Source of the DNA: Quercus robur
Taxonomy: Eukaryota > Streptophyta > Magnoliopsida > Fagales > Fagaceae
NCBI RefSeq assembly: GCF_932294415.1
Contig: NC_065538.1
Span: 39,339,343 to 39,403,342, forward strand
Direction: 5' to 3'
Length of the DNA stretch: 64,000 nt
Shown here: piece by piece, positions 50,232-60,657 of the stretch
How the letters are laid out: every line of letters begins with the position of its first letter
How positions within the stretch are numbered: the first letter of the stretch is position 1
Translations under genes and position numbers: made by a program
Notes under the pieces: generated by a model
Seen by the model: the letters and a program-made list of their open reading frames with translations, nothing else
The model's database searches: none
What the model was told of the DNA's origin: nothing

Positions 50232-53200
50232 GCTTATGCTCTTTTGGTCCTTGATCTAATTTTTTTGATCTTTGTAGGACCTTTCATGCATTAGATGCTT
50301 CATTATCATGCATTTGTGCCTCTTGCATCTCTTTATATATGCATTGTTTGTGTTTTTGTTTTTTTATCTTACTTTATTGCTTTTGTTTTGTGTGAGTAAA
50401 AATCCAAAACCACATAAAAAGTGAAAAATTCAAAAATTTTGATCGTATATATTTGAGCACATTTCACATGTGAGTTTGGCTTAGTACCTTTGTACTAATG
50501 GCATAGTGCATTTACGAGTTTAGCTTGTTATGTATGCACATCTATCTTTGTGGGAAAAATCTTGAAATCTATGTGTGACTGTTGTAAATTGATCTTCAAG
50601 TTTGTTATGAATGATTGGTCAATAGTTTTGTTGGTTTTGATACATGCATAGACTTGTGCCTATATATCTTCCCACACTTTTTATGTTTTTGCTTAAAGAG
50701 TTCATCAAATGTAAATCTTAAAATGAAAAGATATAATGAGCTGCAAAAGCTATCGTACATACTAGTATTTGACTAGGAAAAATGGAAAGTGACTTTTTAT
50801 TGAAATGTATGGTGCTCAAAAAAGCCAAAGGCTTATTCTCAATATTGAAGTATCAAAAATTTCAAGCACCGATCTCAAAATGAGATGTATTGTTAAAAAA
50901 TGATCAAATGTTATGATTTGTAAAGAAGCCAAATGAAAAGGTTCAAAGATATGTAATCATTTTCTTGTGGGAGGTCATATATGTTCATTTTCATAATTGA
51001 GATAGACCACTTGACTTAGTACCAGTTGTGTATGACTTGATTGAATTGATCATTGAAACTTCACTCTAGGCCAAGGACTATTCCACATTTAATACACACA
51101 CACAACACACAAGTCTAATGTTCAATGAATGTCTATTTCATTTATGCGATTGTACATGTTCAAATGTGATGTGTGTGTACTCAACCATATGTGGATCAAA
51201 CTAAAAAGATTTTTGTTCTTTTTGTTTGCTTTTGAAAGTAATTTGTATCACCCATGTTTTTCAAAGTTTTTCAAGTTATTATTATGTGAAAAACATGTTT
51301 TCTGGGTGTTTTCATCACTTATTTCGTGTGTAAGTTCAGTTATGAGTTAAAGGGTCCAATTCTCAAGTTTCTCAGCTTTGGACAGAGAGTTTCGCGACTG
51401 TTTCATGAGTAAGGCTTACTGATAATAGCTTAATTTTGCATATTTGTATCATTATTAGAAAGCATTATCATACTTATTTTGAGTTAATTCATGCATTTTA
51501 TAGTTGATTTTGGAATAATGTTGAATAATCAATTTTGTGCTTAATTGAATTTTAATGTGTGAATTTGTCTTTTATAGGATAATGAAATTACATAAGTGGA
51601 TTTGTGCAAAGAAGAAAGCTAATGGACTTTAATTTTACAAGGACCATGATGAAGTCAAAGAAGGCCAACCCAATTAAATTCAAGTCCAATTGGGGCAAGG
51701 AATCAAAGGAAATTTGCACCTAATCCAAGTCCAATTCGGATTAGGGTTCCAGCTTGCACACCAGTTAGTATTTGGAGCATAACTTTCGGCTCAGATGTCC
51801 AATCAAGATGATTCAAGTTGGGATGGAAAGCTAACATAAAGGGCTACAACTTTGTAGTTTACCAAAAGGCCGAATTATGAAGTTATATGGGCCAAAAACG
51901 TCGATTAAATGAAGCCTAAAAACCTGAGATTTTCTCTAAACGGAAATTCAACTTATAATAGGATTCCATGACCTATTTAAAAGCTCTTTAGGGAAAAATT
52001 CAGAGAGAGCTTCTGTAGAATATAATTTAGGTTTTCTTAAAATTTCTTTACAGTTTTTACAGTTTTATTTGTGTTATGGCTTGCTAGAAGCCTTGCTAAG
52101 GCAAGGGGTGAAACCCAACCGTTTATTAGTATGTTCTTAACAATTATTTATTGGTTTTAATGCTTATATTTTCATATTTTTTATTGTTTTACTCATCTAG
52201 AAAAGTGTTTAGTTCTGTATAATCCTTTGATTTATATGTGTTGTGTGGATCCCTAAACCTTAGCATCTTAATATATTGTTATTTTCTCTCAATTTAAATT
52301 ACTTTTACTAAACTATCAAAAATCTCTTCAATTAAACGTTATTATTTTAGTTTTATTGTCTTGTGGTCTGCTAATCAATTCCCTTTTCCCTGTGGATTCG
52401 ACCTCGGACTTACCGAGTTATTACTTCGTGACAATCCTGCACATGGGGGAGCATTATATGTTTTCTGGGTGTTTTCGTCACTTATTTCATGTGTAAGTTC
52501 AGTCATGAGTTAAAGGGTCCAATTCTCAAGTTTCTCAGCTTTGGACAGAAAGTTTCGCGTCTGTTTCGTGAGTAAGGCTTACCAGCAAAATTTTCACAGG
52601 AAGCTAACCAGCGAGATACTAGCGAAAATTTTCAAATCAGCTTTTTAAAGGGCATTTCGTGGGACATTTGTTCTAAACGTCTCCCATCTTCTCCCAAACC
52701 CCTATTTTAATGCTTCAACATCAAAACCCAACTAATTTCAAGTATTTTACATTCCATAAACATCTCTAAGTTAATCTTTAACTATTTTTCACTGATTTTG
52801 ATCCTTAGATTATGTTTTTGGGGGGTTTTATGTTCATAGTTGGGATTTTCTCAAATGGGAGTTGGAAAACTTATTTAGGTCAATATTTTTTATTGGGTTT
52901 TGTTTTAAATGATGATTTGCTTAGGATGTTAGCCCTTGTGGCAAAAATAATATGTATTTAGGCAAGATTTTCATATGTTTATGCATTGTTTAACATACAT
53001 GTGTAGTGTTTACACTCTAAGTGTTTGATAAAATGCCCAAATGACATTTTCTCATTGTTTTGGACTCCAATGAGTACCAATTTTTGGGGATTATGCATGT
53101 TTATCATGTTGTGATCATTGGTTGTGTGTTTTATATACTTTGGCCCTTGAGTGCTTACTCATGCATTGGTCATGCATCTCACATGCACACTAGATACACC

Positions 53201-53484
53201 TTGCTGCACACACTCTAACACTTGACATGTTTTGCATTCACTCATGCAAGTTAAGTCTTTTTAGACCCTTTTAGCACATATAACATTCTCTTGTGTCTAT
53301 ATCATGCCTAGGTCTATATCATGTTCCATCATCCTTAGCATGTCATGTTTACTTTATGCTTTGTAGCATTGTATTTTTAAGATGTTTTATCTTTTGTTTA
53401 ATCTTCATTTTCTCATACATCTTGCACCCCTCATGCATCATCTTTTACCCTTGTTCATTTTCCCTCTTTCCTCTTGATTCATTT
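50232..53484 (+). other. Non-coding interior of element Y
   Basis: No ORF of note. The part at about 50450-51130 is the reverse-complement relative of 57750-58400 in the nested element (shared gggaaaaatcttgaaatcta and gcatagacttgtgcctat), so both elements have the same non-coding interior. A 1038-bp foreign block (51420-52457) is listed separately. The target copy cattt of the nested element is at 53480-53484. Confidence 0.6.
51420..52457 (+). mobile_element. Solo-LTR-like insertion between 125-bp direct repeats
   Basis: A 1038-bp block starting TGATAATAGC and ending shortly after gtggattcgacctcggactt and acaatcctgca, phrases typical of plant Ty3/gypsy-type LTR ends. It is bordered by a 125-bp direct repeat (51295-51419 and 52458-52582, about seven differences), far longer than a 5-bp integrase duplication. 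No ORF. The Gypsy assignment is from general resemblance only. Confidence 0.45.
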
Positions 53485-54594
53485 TGAAAGTTCAAAAACG
53501 TGTACAAAAACACTTTTGAACGTTTAGACCCCCAAAAACCAATTTAATCAACACACGCAATATGTTAAACAATAGTGTGCGGAAACTTAACATATGCTAT
53601 AACATGGTATTGATTAAACAACTATCTAAGCCACAACAAAATAAACCACAGCAGATAATGTAAAGGCAGAGATAGAGAGGAAGGAAGATGCAAACACAGC
53701 GATAACACCAGATATGTTATCGAAGAGGAAACCGAAGACCTCGGCGAAAAACCTCTCCGCCGCCCTCCAAGCGGTAATCAATCCACTAGAAAATACAGTT
53801 GGGATACAAGGACAGCAATAGACCCTCCAAGCCTAATCTACCCAATGCACCTAAGCCCTCCAAGCTTCTTGCTCCAACGAGGTTGCGCCGAACCTTTTTC
53901 TTTTCTAGCTTTCCGGATTCCGCTACTTCATCGTAGCATCAACCAATAAAGATTGGCTCCTTCCTAACTGCTTCCCAGAACTCCAAACGACTGTCTCACA
54001 GAGATGATAATGGTGAGAACCAGGTTTGGTATAAAGGCCTCTCAAGGATTTGACAATGGAGAGGAAGAGAGTGAGGGATTTTGATGAGACTCTAAGGTAG
54101 AGATTGTGGGTAAAACAATCTGGTTTTTCTTTAGGGTTTCTCTCTCAAAATTCTCTCTGGAAGCTCTCTTTCAATCGTGGGTTAAAAGGGTATTTATACT
54201 GAAGAGGAGTGGAATGCGAAACGTCAGGTTTTTCCAAAACAGGGGTGGCTCGCGGCTTGACCTCGCGGCTTGACTAAGTCGCGAGTTCCAGTCGCGAGTT
54301 AACCGTATGGCCAGTTGTCCTGTTTTGTCCTGTAGTGCTCCAGCTAGCATGACTGTTCATCTTCCAGCATGCTTGGCACGTGTGCAGATTCTGGCGGGTT
54401 GAAGCCGCGAGTCCAGTCGTGAGTCCCAGCCGCGACTCTCTGTTTTCTTGCACACTCTTGAGCAATCTTCACACTATCTCACTCACTACCCTTACAACAA
54501 TCCCACCTAAATACAGGGTTACTAAATGCTGAATTACAAGCAAATTTGGCACGGAATAAAGCCAATTAGATGGTTGAATAAATTCAACCTTACA
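53485..54594 (-). repeat. 3' LTR of element E
   Basis: 1110 bp. A TATA-like box (tataaata on the minus strand) lies at about 54191-54200 and a CGCGA-rich motif cluster at 54250-54302. The conserved stem-loop gataacaccagatatgttatc is at 53701-53721. The polypurine tract aaagggggagat precedes it on the minus strand (plus 54595-54606). Confidence 0.9.
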
Positions 54595-55392
54595 ATCTCC
54601 CCCTTTGGCTATTCCGTGACAAAACCCTAAAACAGACTCTAGACTTAACATGTGAGTTGGGAACAGTTGATCAAAACTCACTCACACCTAATTCTAGAAG
54701 CTGTGAAGCACTTGAATCATATGAACATAAACTCCTGAAACACAACAATACACCATGATCATTGTAAGCAGAAAATTATTAATGCATATGAAACAGGCAA
54801 AAAGAGATCAAGCATAAGATGGAGTTAATGAACAAACCATGGCTTGATCAACCAAGTGAACACCACAAGGTAGTGATCACAGTGTTCATTCACACTTGGA
54901 ATGAACACAAAGACATACAAGTTAACAAGCACAAGGCAAGACACTTGTATGCTCAACACTCAACCAATGCATAGCACACAAGGCATATGCATCTGGGAAC
55001 AATCCTACAAGGGCACAAGAGTGACAGTACATAAACCACAATGCTGAACATTTAGATTTAAAATACTGATTTCACATAGCATAAAGGCTGCACTTAAGCA
55101 TGGTACATACCACAAGGCCTACAAACTATGCATAAAACATAAACCCTCAAAGCTTACAAAAGCATATGGGTACAAACTAACAAATACCTGAATAACAACA
55201 TCAAAAATATATAAAAGTTTATCCAAGAGTATATGAAAAGAGTTAGAAACAGTTATACACCAAAACACAGTGTATCAAAACCAAAATAACCATTAGTTTA
55301 GAAGATGTGTGCTCCCCCTATCACTATGCACACTTCCCTTTGAACTTTTTCTCCCCCTTACTGAATGCTCTCCCCCTTTTTGTCACGAATAG

Positions 55393-56538
55393 CTAAAGAC
55401 TCTCATCCAACTTCCGTTGAATCTCATCTAGCTGAGTCTCCATAGTCTCGAGGCGCATTTGGACATGGTTGTTTGTGGAATAGAGAAGTGCCACAAGCTC
55501 ATCAACTCGTTTCTGAATATGCTCAAGAACACTGCCAACTCTGTCAGAATGAGAAGCAGTTTGTGCTTGCGGAATACCAGCCTGTGAAGCTTCAGGAACA
55601 TCACGAGATGTAGAGGTGGTATGTGCTGGTGTCTCTGAGTCAGGGGCAAATGAAGGACCCGGAGAGATGTGAGCATGTCTTGGTGATTTGGAGGAGTGAC
55701 TTCTGCTTGCTTGAAGAGTGAACAAAGAAATGGGACGTTGACGAGTCAACATTTTACCATCTGCAGGAGGAGTAATGCCTGCATTAAGGATGAGCTTCAT
55801 GACGAGACTGCAAAATGGAATGATTCCTCGAGCTGTAGATCGACAAGCGGTCTTCCTCAGGTTGTAGTAGATGTGAGCACATATATCAATGGGGGCTCCG
55901 GTAATGAGATCACACAGAAATATAGCTCTCCCAAGATTGATGAATGTAGTGTTGGACAGTGGGTAGAGGTTGGTGAACATGATCAACTTCAGTGTGGTCA
56001 ACTCAGGTGCAAACTTTGCGGTGCTGATGGAAGTTCCTGCACTAGACACCTCATGATCGTGTCCTAGGATTTGTAGAATTTCCCCAACCTCTGGATTTCG
56101 TTCATCATAGGGAGTTAAGTTCACATTCTGAGGTCTGGTGATGCCGAGAAGATCTGCGATGGAGTCTGGGGTAACACTAAACTCTGTACCTCTGACCCAG
56201 AAAATGAGGATAGGTCCAAGATCAGATGCATTGGAGAAGCATTCCTTGACCAGCTCATCCATTGGATCATCAAAGTTTCCGAACAAGTTTGCCCAGTCTC
56301 GTTTCTCAAAGATTCGAGGGATGAAAGTAGTCCCTAAGGTGTTGAACTCTACGACCCGCTCCACTATAGTTGTTGACTTGTCAAACACATTTGAGTAGGC
56401 GTGTGAGTTTAGGGGAACTCTGAATCTATCCTCATTGGGATCTTGAGATGCTTGAGATGAAAGACGAGTCCTTTTAGCAACTGGGGTTGCTGGTTCGTCA
56501 GAAACAATGTCTTTACCCCTGGAAGATCGACGAGACAT
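55393..56538 (-). CDS. Transposase_32-like (putative plant transposon protein) ORF of element E
   Basis: An intact ORF of 381 codons from MSRRSSRGKD. It reads further 5' by 16 codons, but the splice-acceptor-like tgctctcttgcag directly before this ATG favours it. The basic, serine-rich N-terminus (KRTRLSS) could be a nuclear signal. A central domain (about residues 55-270; IVEFNTLG-like region, FWVRGTEFSVTPDSIADLLG, GRAIFLCDLITGAPIDICAH) matches my knowledge of PF20167, found in many plant retroelements. The C-terminal tail is Ser/Pro/Thr-rich, followed by a short coiled coil (LETMETQLDEIQRKLDESL). The molecular function is unknown and 'transposase' is only a family label. It sits where pol or an envelope-like ORF would be. 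Confidence 0.7.
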   Translation of the reverse strand: MSRRSSRGKDIVSDEPATPVAKRTRLSSQASQDPNEDRFRVPLNSHAYSNVFDKSTTIVERVVEFNTLGTTFIPRIFEKRDWANLFGNFDDPMDELVKECFSNASDLGPILIFWVRGTEFSVTPDSIADLLGITRPQNVNLTPYDERNPEVGEILQILGHDHEVSSAGTSISTAKFAPELTTLKLIMFTNLYPLSNTTFINLGRAIFLCDLITGAPIDICAHIYYNLRKTACRSTARGIIPFCSLVMKLILNAGITPPADGKMLTRQRPISLFTLQASRSHSSKSPRHAHISPGPSFAPDSETPAHTTSTSRDVPEASQAGIPQAQTASHSDRVGSVLEHIQKRVDELVALLYSTNNHVQMRLETMETQLDEIQRKLDESL

Positions 56539-58611
56539 CTGCAAGAGAGCAGACCAACAGAAAAGAACCAAGCAACAATACCCCACAAAAGATTGTCAAC
56601 AAGATTCAGTATAAACAATATTTCAATATAAAAACCCAGACTGAATATAGTGCAGACCCAAACAATCCTTCCAATAAACCACAGAAGCACAAAACAATAC
56701 GTGCATCAAACTTGGTGAAAGTGCACCAAGACAAAGAGAGACGCAACAACTGTCATTGAGACAGGTTAACATGACCATGATATGTAATAACAAACAGCAT
56801 ATGAATATTTAGAACAGATAACAAACATCACTCCAACAGAGACATGAACATGGGGAAAATATTTCAATCATGAAGAAACCTAACATCCACACATCAATAT
56901 TCAGACAAGAGTAATGAGTAAGTCACATGAACACCAAACCCATTTCAGAAAAGATACTCAGATTCAATAATCAGCAAAAATTCAGAACAATGAAAAACAC
57001 ATTGACTGCTCAGCATGAAAACGGGTGAGAACAATATCAACAACAGGATACTCCAAACCCATTACACATAGAGATAAGAATAACGAACACAATACCAGTC
57101 CAAACAGTAACAGAAATATGCAGGAAAAAGAAACTGAGATTGAAAAATCAAAACCCATACCTTTTCTTGATGATTTGGAGAAGAAATGAAGTACCAAAAG
57201 GGTTTGAGAAATGGATTCACGAAGAGGTTTGGGAGAAAACAGCAGTTTTTAAGAGAAGGTGAACAGTTACAAAAGTTCGAGGGAAAACTGAAAGAGGTTT
57301 AAAAACTGCTCCTGTTTCTGCAAAACACGCGATTTTCGCGACTGGTTCAAGTCGCCACACAGTCGCCAGCTCAAGCCGCCAAAGCACACAAGAGGAAAAT
57401 TTTGAAAAATTTTTCTAAGTGTTTTTCGCGACTGGAAGGTCTACCCGCGAGTGAGTCGCGAGCTGAGCCGCGAAAATCTCTGAGTGAATCTCGCGACTGG
57501 ACCTTCCACTCGCGAACAAGTCGCCAAAAATGACCAGCGAAGATGCGACTGAAGCTCGCGACTTAACATACCCGCGACTGAGCCGCCAAAACAGGGCAAA
57601 ACTGTATTTTTGAAATTTTTCAGATTTTTCCAGCAAAACACTTTCCAAAAACACCTAAAACACTCAAAAATCTTTTTGTGCTTGAATTAACAAAGATTGA
57701 GTATGTGAAAACACATTTTATCAAGTACAATCACACAAATGAATAGGGCATTTATCAAACATAAACTTGTGTGTTGTGTGTGGATATCAGCATTGAAATA
57801 GTCCTTTGTCTAATGTGAAGCTTCAATGATCAATTCAACCAAGGCATACACAATTAGCACTAGATCATGTGACCAATCTCAATTACAGAAATATGAATAT
57901 ATGACTTCCCACACAACTTGATAACATAACTAGGAGCCTTTCATATGACTCCACTTTCAGCCATAACATTTGATCTTTTGAGGCAATCATCTCTCATTGT
58001 GAGAGGTATAGACAACATTTTTTTCTTTGAAGAACAGGCCTTTGGCCTTTTTGAAAGAAATTTCACTTTTGATATAAGGTCGCTTACCCTTTTTCCTAGT
58101 CAAATACTAGAATGTGCGACAGGCTTTTGCAGCTCAATATCTCTTTTCATTTGGAGATTTACATTTAGTGAGCTCTTTTTAGCAAAAAAATAAAAAATGG
58201 GAAGAGATATAGACACAAGTCTATGCATGTTTCAAGATCAACATAACCATTCACCAATCATTCATGACAAGTTTGAAGATCTATTTACAACAATCACATA
58301 GATTTCAAGATTTTTCCCATAGTGATATGAGTGCATGAAAACAAGTAATGTTCGAAAATGCACAAAGCCATTAGCACAAAGGTACACGGCAAAACGAGTT
58401 TTAAGACAAAAACTCAACACAGTCAATCAAGCTTTTTGATTTTCAAAGTTTTATGTAATTTTTGGATTTTTGACTCAAGAAACAAAAAGACTGATAAAAC
58501 ACAATTAAGAAATATTCACAAACAAACAACCAAAAACAAACACAACAAGCATACCAAACAAACATATTCACAAAGCATAGGAAGTATTAATGCATGGACA
58601 TGTTGTAATGC
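56539..58611 (-). other. Non-coding interior of element E
   Basis: No substantial ORF. It contains a striking cluster of CGCGA/TCGCC motifs at about 57330-57600 and, at 57750-58400, sequence shared with element Y. It may act as a long leader or intron for the downstream ORF. Confidence 0.6.
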
Positions 58612-60582
58612 TTATGCATGAGTACCCCTTTTCACCCACACGTCACTTGCGTTTGGGGTGATTTCCTTAAAGGATTGGGTACGGGAGTTAGGGCTTTCAA
58701 ACCTTCGTGAGAAGCTTTCCAAGCAGTTGGTGAATGCACCAATCATCTTCATCACGTTCATCATTCCGGGATCTCCGTTTTGCTCTCTAGGTTGATCCCC
58801 TGCCCACGTTCTCCTATCAACTCTTGGTCCTCCTGACCCTTGAGGAGTAGCACTGTTCTTTGCTCTCAGCTTTTGGCAATTTGGTCGAGTGTGCCCTTGA
58901 AGTCCACAGTAATGGCACACATACGTTCCTCTAGGACCTCTTTGTGGTCGTGGACGTGACTTGGCACGAGACTCGGACCTGCCCATAGACTGATTTCGAT
59001 GATTCAGCATCCGTTGTTCTACCACATTCTTCTTTTTCTCCACCTCGAGGTTCACACTCGTAGAGTCAGCTACAACTGGATCTTTGGACTTCACAAACTT
59101 CACTTCTTTGGTGACATTTCCAGTTGAGCTACTTCCTCCGGTATATCCCAGTCCGGATTTGTCTGAGAAGCTCTTTTGAGATGATATAACATCATCAAGC
59201 TTCTTGGTGGTGACCCTCTCTATTTTTGCATTTGTTTGAACAACCTCATTCTCAAGGAATCTCACTTTAGTGTAGGCTTCGGACAGCTCACCATTAAGAG
59301 TTTCAATCTCGCATTTGGCCTCCCTATACCGGATTAGGAGACTTTTGTAGTCCTCCTCAGCCTTCTTCATCTTTCTCACAGCAGCCTTGGCTACCCTTGT
59401 GTATTCACCAGATTTCTCCAAAAGTGAGTTGTAATTTTCTTGAAGAGTTGCAGTGCATTCTTCTTCTTCAGCTTCCGATTCTTCAACAATTCCTAGTGAG
59501 TCATCCTCACTATGTTCTCCAAGGTCTTGAACAAGCAAATTTAATTCATCCGAAGACTCAACATGAGCAATAGTCATGAAAGCTGAGTAGTTTCCTTCTC
59601 CATCACAGCTCTCTTCAGATTCTGAGTCGGACGAGTCTGAATCACTCAAGGTCGTGGCATACACCTTGCCTTTTGATTTCAAATAGTTAGGACATTCCCT
59701 CTTGAAGTGTCCATGCCCGTTGCATTCAAAACAAGTAACACCTTGTGTGGATTGGGATTCTTTTCCATCTTTCCTTTGGAAATCCCTCTTCTCCCTTCCA
59801 GAATTTTGGAATTTTCTCTTATCATCAAATTTTCCATTGTTTTTGAATTTCAAAAACTTCTTGAAATTTTTAACAAGATAGGCTACATCCTTGTCCACCA
59901 TATCTTCTCCCGAAGAGCCTTGATCTTCCACCTTTTCATTAACAGTCTTTAGAGCAATGGATTTACCCTTCCGTTGATTTGGCAGCGACATTTCATAGGT
60001 TTGTAGAGAACCAACCAGCTCTTGAACCTTGATGTCGTCAAGATCCTTGCTCTCTTCAATGGCTGTTACTTTGGCATGGAAGCTTTCCGGCAATGATCGA
60101 AGGATCTTCCTTACAATCTTGGAATCCTCCATCTTCTCCCCCAAGTTAAACTTGCTGACAACTACTTCATTTAACTTCCCATAGAACGAGTCGAAAGACT
60201 CATCCTCACTCATCTTGAGCTCCTCAAACCGAGTGGTCAGCATTTGTAACTTGGTATCTTTCACCTTCTTCGTGCCTTCATAAGTTGTTTCCAGAATCTC
60301 CCATGCATCTTTGGCAATAATAATGTGAGAAATCCTGTGAAATTCATCTGGAGACACACCACAGAAAATAGCATTTAGTGCTTTACTGTTAGCATTAGAT
60401 GCAATAAGTGCTGCCTTATCCCATGTGGATTTGGCTGCTTCAGGTTTGGTCCAACCTATCTCAACAGCATCCCACACGGATTCATCAATAGAGCATAAAA
60501 AGGCTCTCATACGAACCTTCCAAAATGCATAGTTACTTCCATCAAAATATGGAGGTGCATTAAGGGATTGAGACCTATCCAT
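58612..60582 (-). CDS. Gag polyprotein of element E (UBN2 type, two CCHC knuckles)
   Basis: Capsid/nucleocapsid-like protein of Copia type, 656 codons from MDRSQSLNAPPYFDGSNYAF, which is the usual Copia gag start (DUF4219-like). The frame extends seven codons upstream. The UBN2/gag domain spans about residues 55-195 (AWEILETTYEGTKKVKDTKL, ILRSLPESFHAKVTAIEES). Knuckle 1, CFECNGHGHFKREC, is near residue 290. An acidic region and a coiled coil (about 370-460) follow, then knuckle 2, CHYCGLQGHTRPNC, near residue 560. It ends at a stop without reading into protease. The intact frame agrees with the fresh LTRs. Confidence 0.88.
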   Translation of the reverse strand: MDRSQSLNAPPYFDGSNYAFWKVRMRAFLCSIDESVWDAVEIGWTKPEAAKSTWDKAALIASNANSKALNAIFCGVSPDEFHRISHIIIAKDAWEILETTYEGTKKVKDTKLQMLTTRFEELKMSEDESFDSFYGKLNEVVVSKFNLGEKMEDSKIVRKILRSLPESFHAKVTAIEESKDLDDIKVQELVGSLQTYEMSLPNQRKGKSIALKTVNEKVEDQGSSGEDMVDKDVAYLVKNFKKFLKFKNNGKFDDKRKFQNSGREKRDFQRKDGKESQSTQGVTCFECNGHGHFKRECPNYLKSKGKVYATTLSDSDSSDSESEESCDGEGNYSAFMTIAHVESSDELNLLVQDLGEHSEDDSLGIVEESEAEEEECTATLQENYNSLLEKSGEYTRVAKAAVRKMKKAEEDYKSLLIRYREAKCEIETLNGELSEAYTKVRFLENEVVQTNAKIERVTTKKLDDVISSQKSFSDKSGLGYTGGSSSTGNVTKEVKFVKSKDPVVADSTSVNLEVEKKKNVVEQRMLNHRNQSMGRSESRAKSRPRPQRGPRGTYVCHYCGLQGHTRPNCQKLRAKNSATPQGSGGPRVDRRTWAGDQPREQNGDPGMMNVMKMIGAFTNCLESFSRRFESPNSRTQSFKEITPNASDVWVKRGTHA

Positions 60583-60643
60583 CTCAAAAAGAAAGGGAGT
60601 CAAGGATCACACAAAGGTAATAAAACCAAACAGATGTGTACCC

Positions 60644-60655
60644 GCTCTGATACCA
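60644..60655 (-). other. Primer-binding site of element E
   Basis: On the minus strand TGGTATCAGAGC lies two bases from the 5' LTR: an initiator tRNA-Met site identical to that of element W. Confidence 0.9.
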
Positions 60656-60657
60656 AT

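Noticed and set aside
54274..54465. 63-codon frame present twice (also 61447-61638)
   Set aside because: It lies inside both identical LTRs across the CGCGA motif cluster; the duplication is explained by the LTRs.
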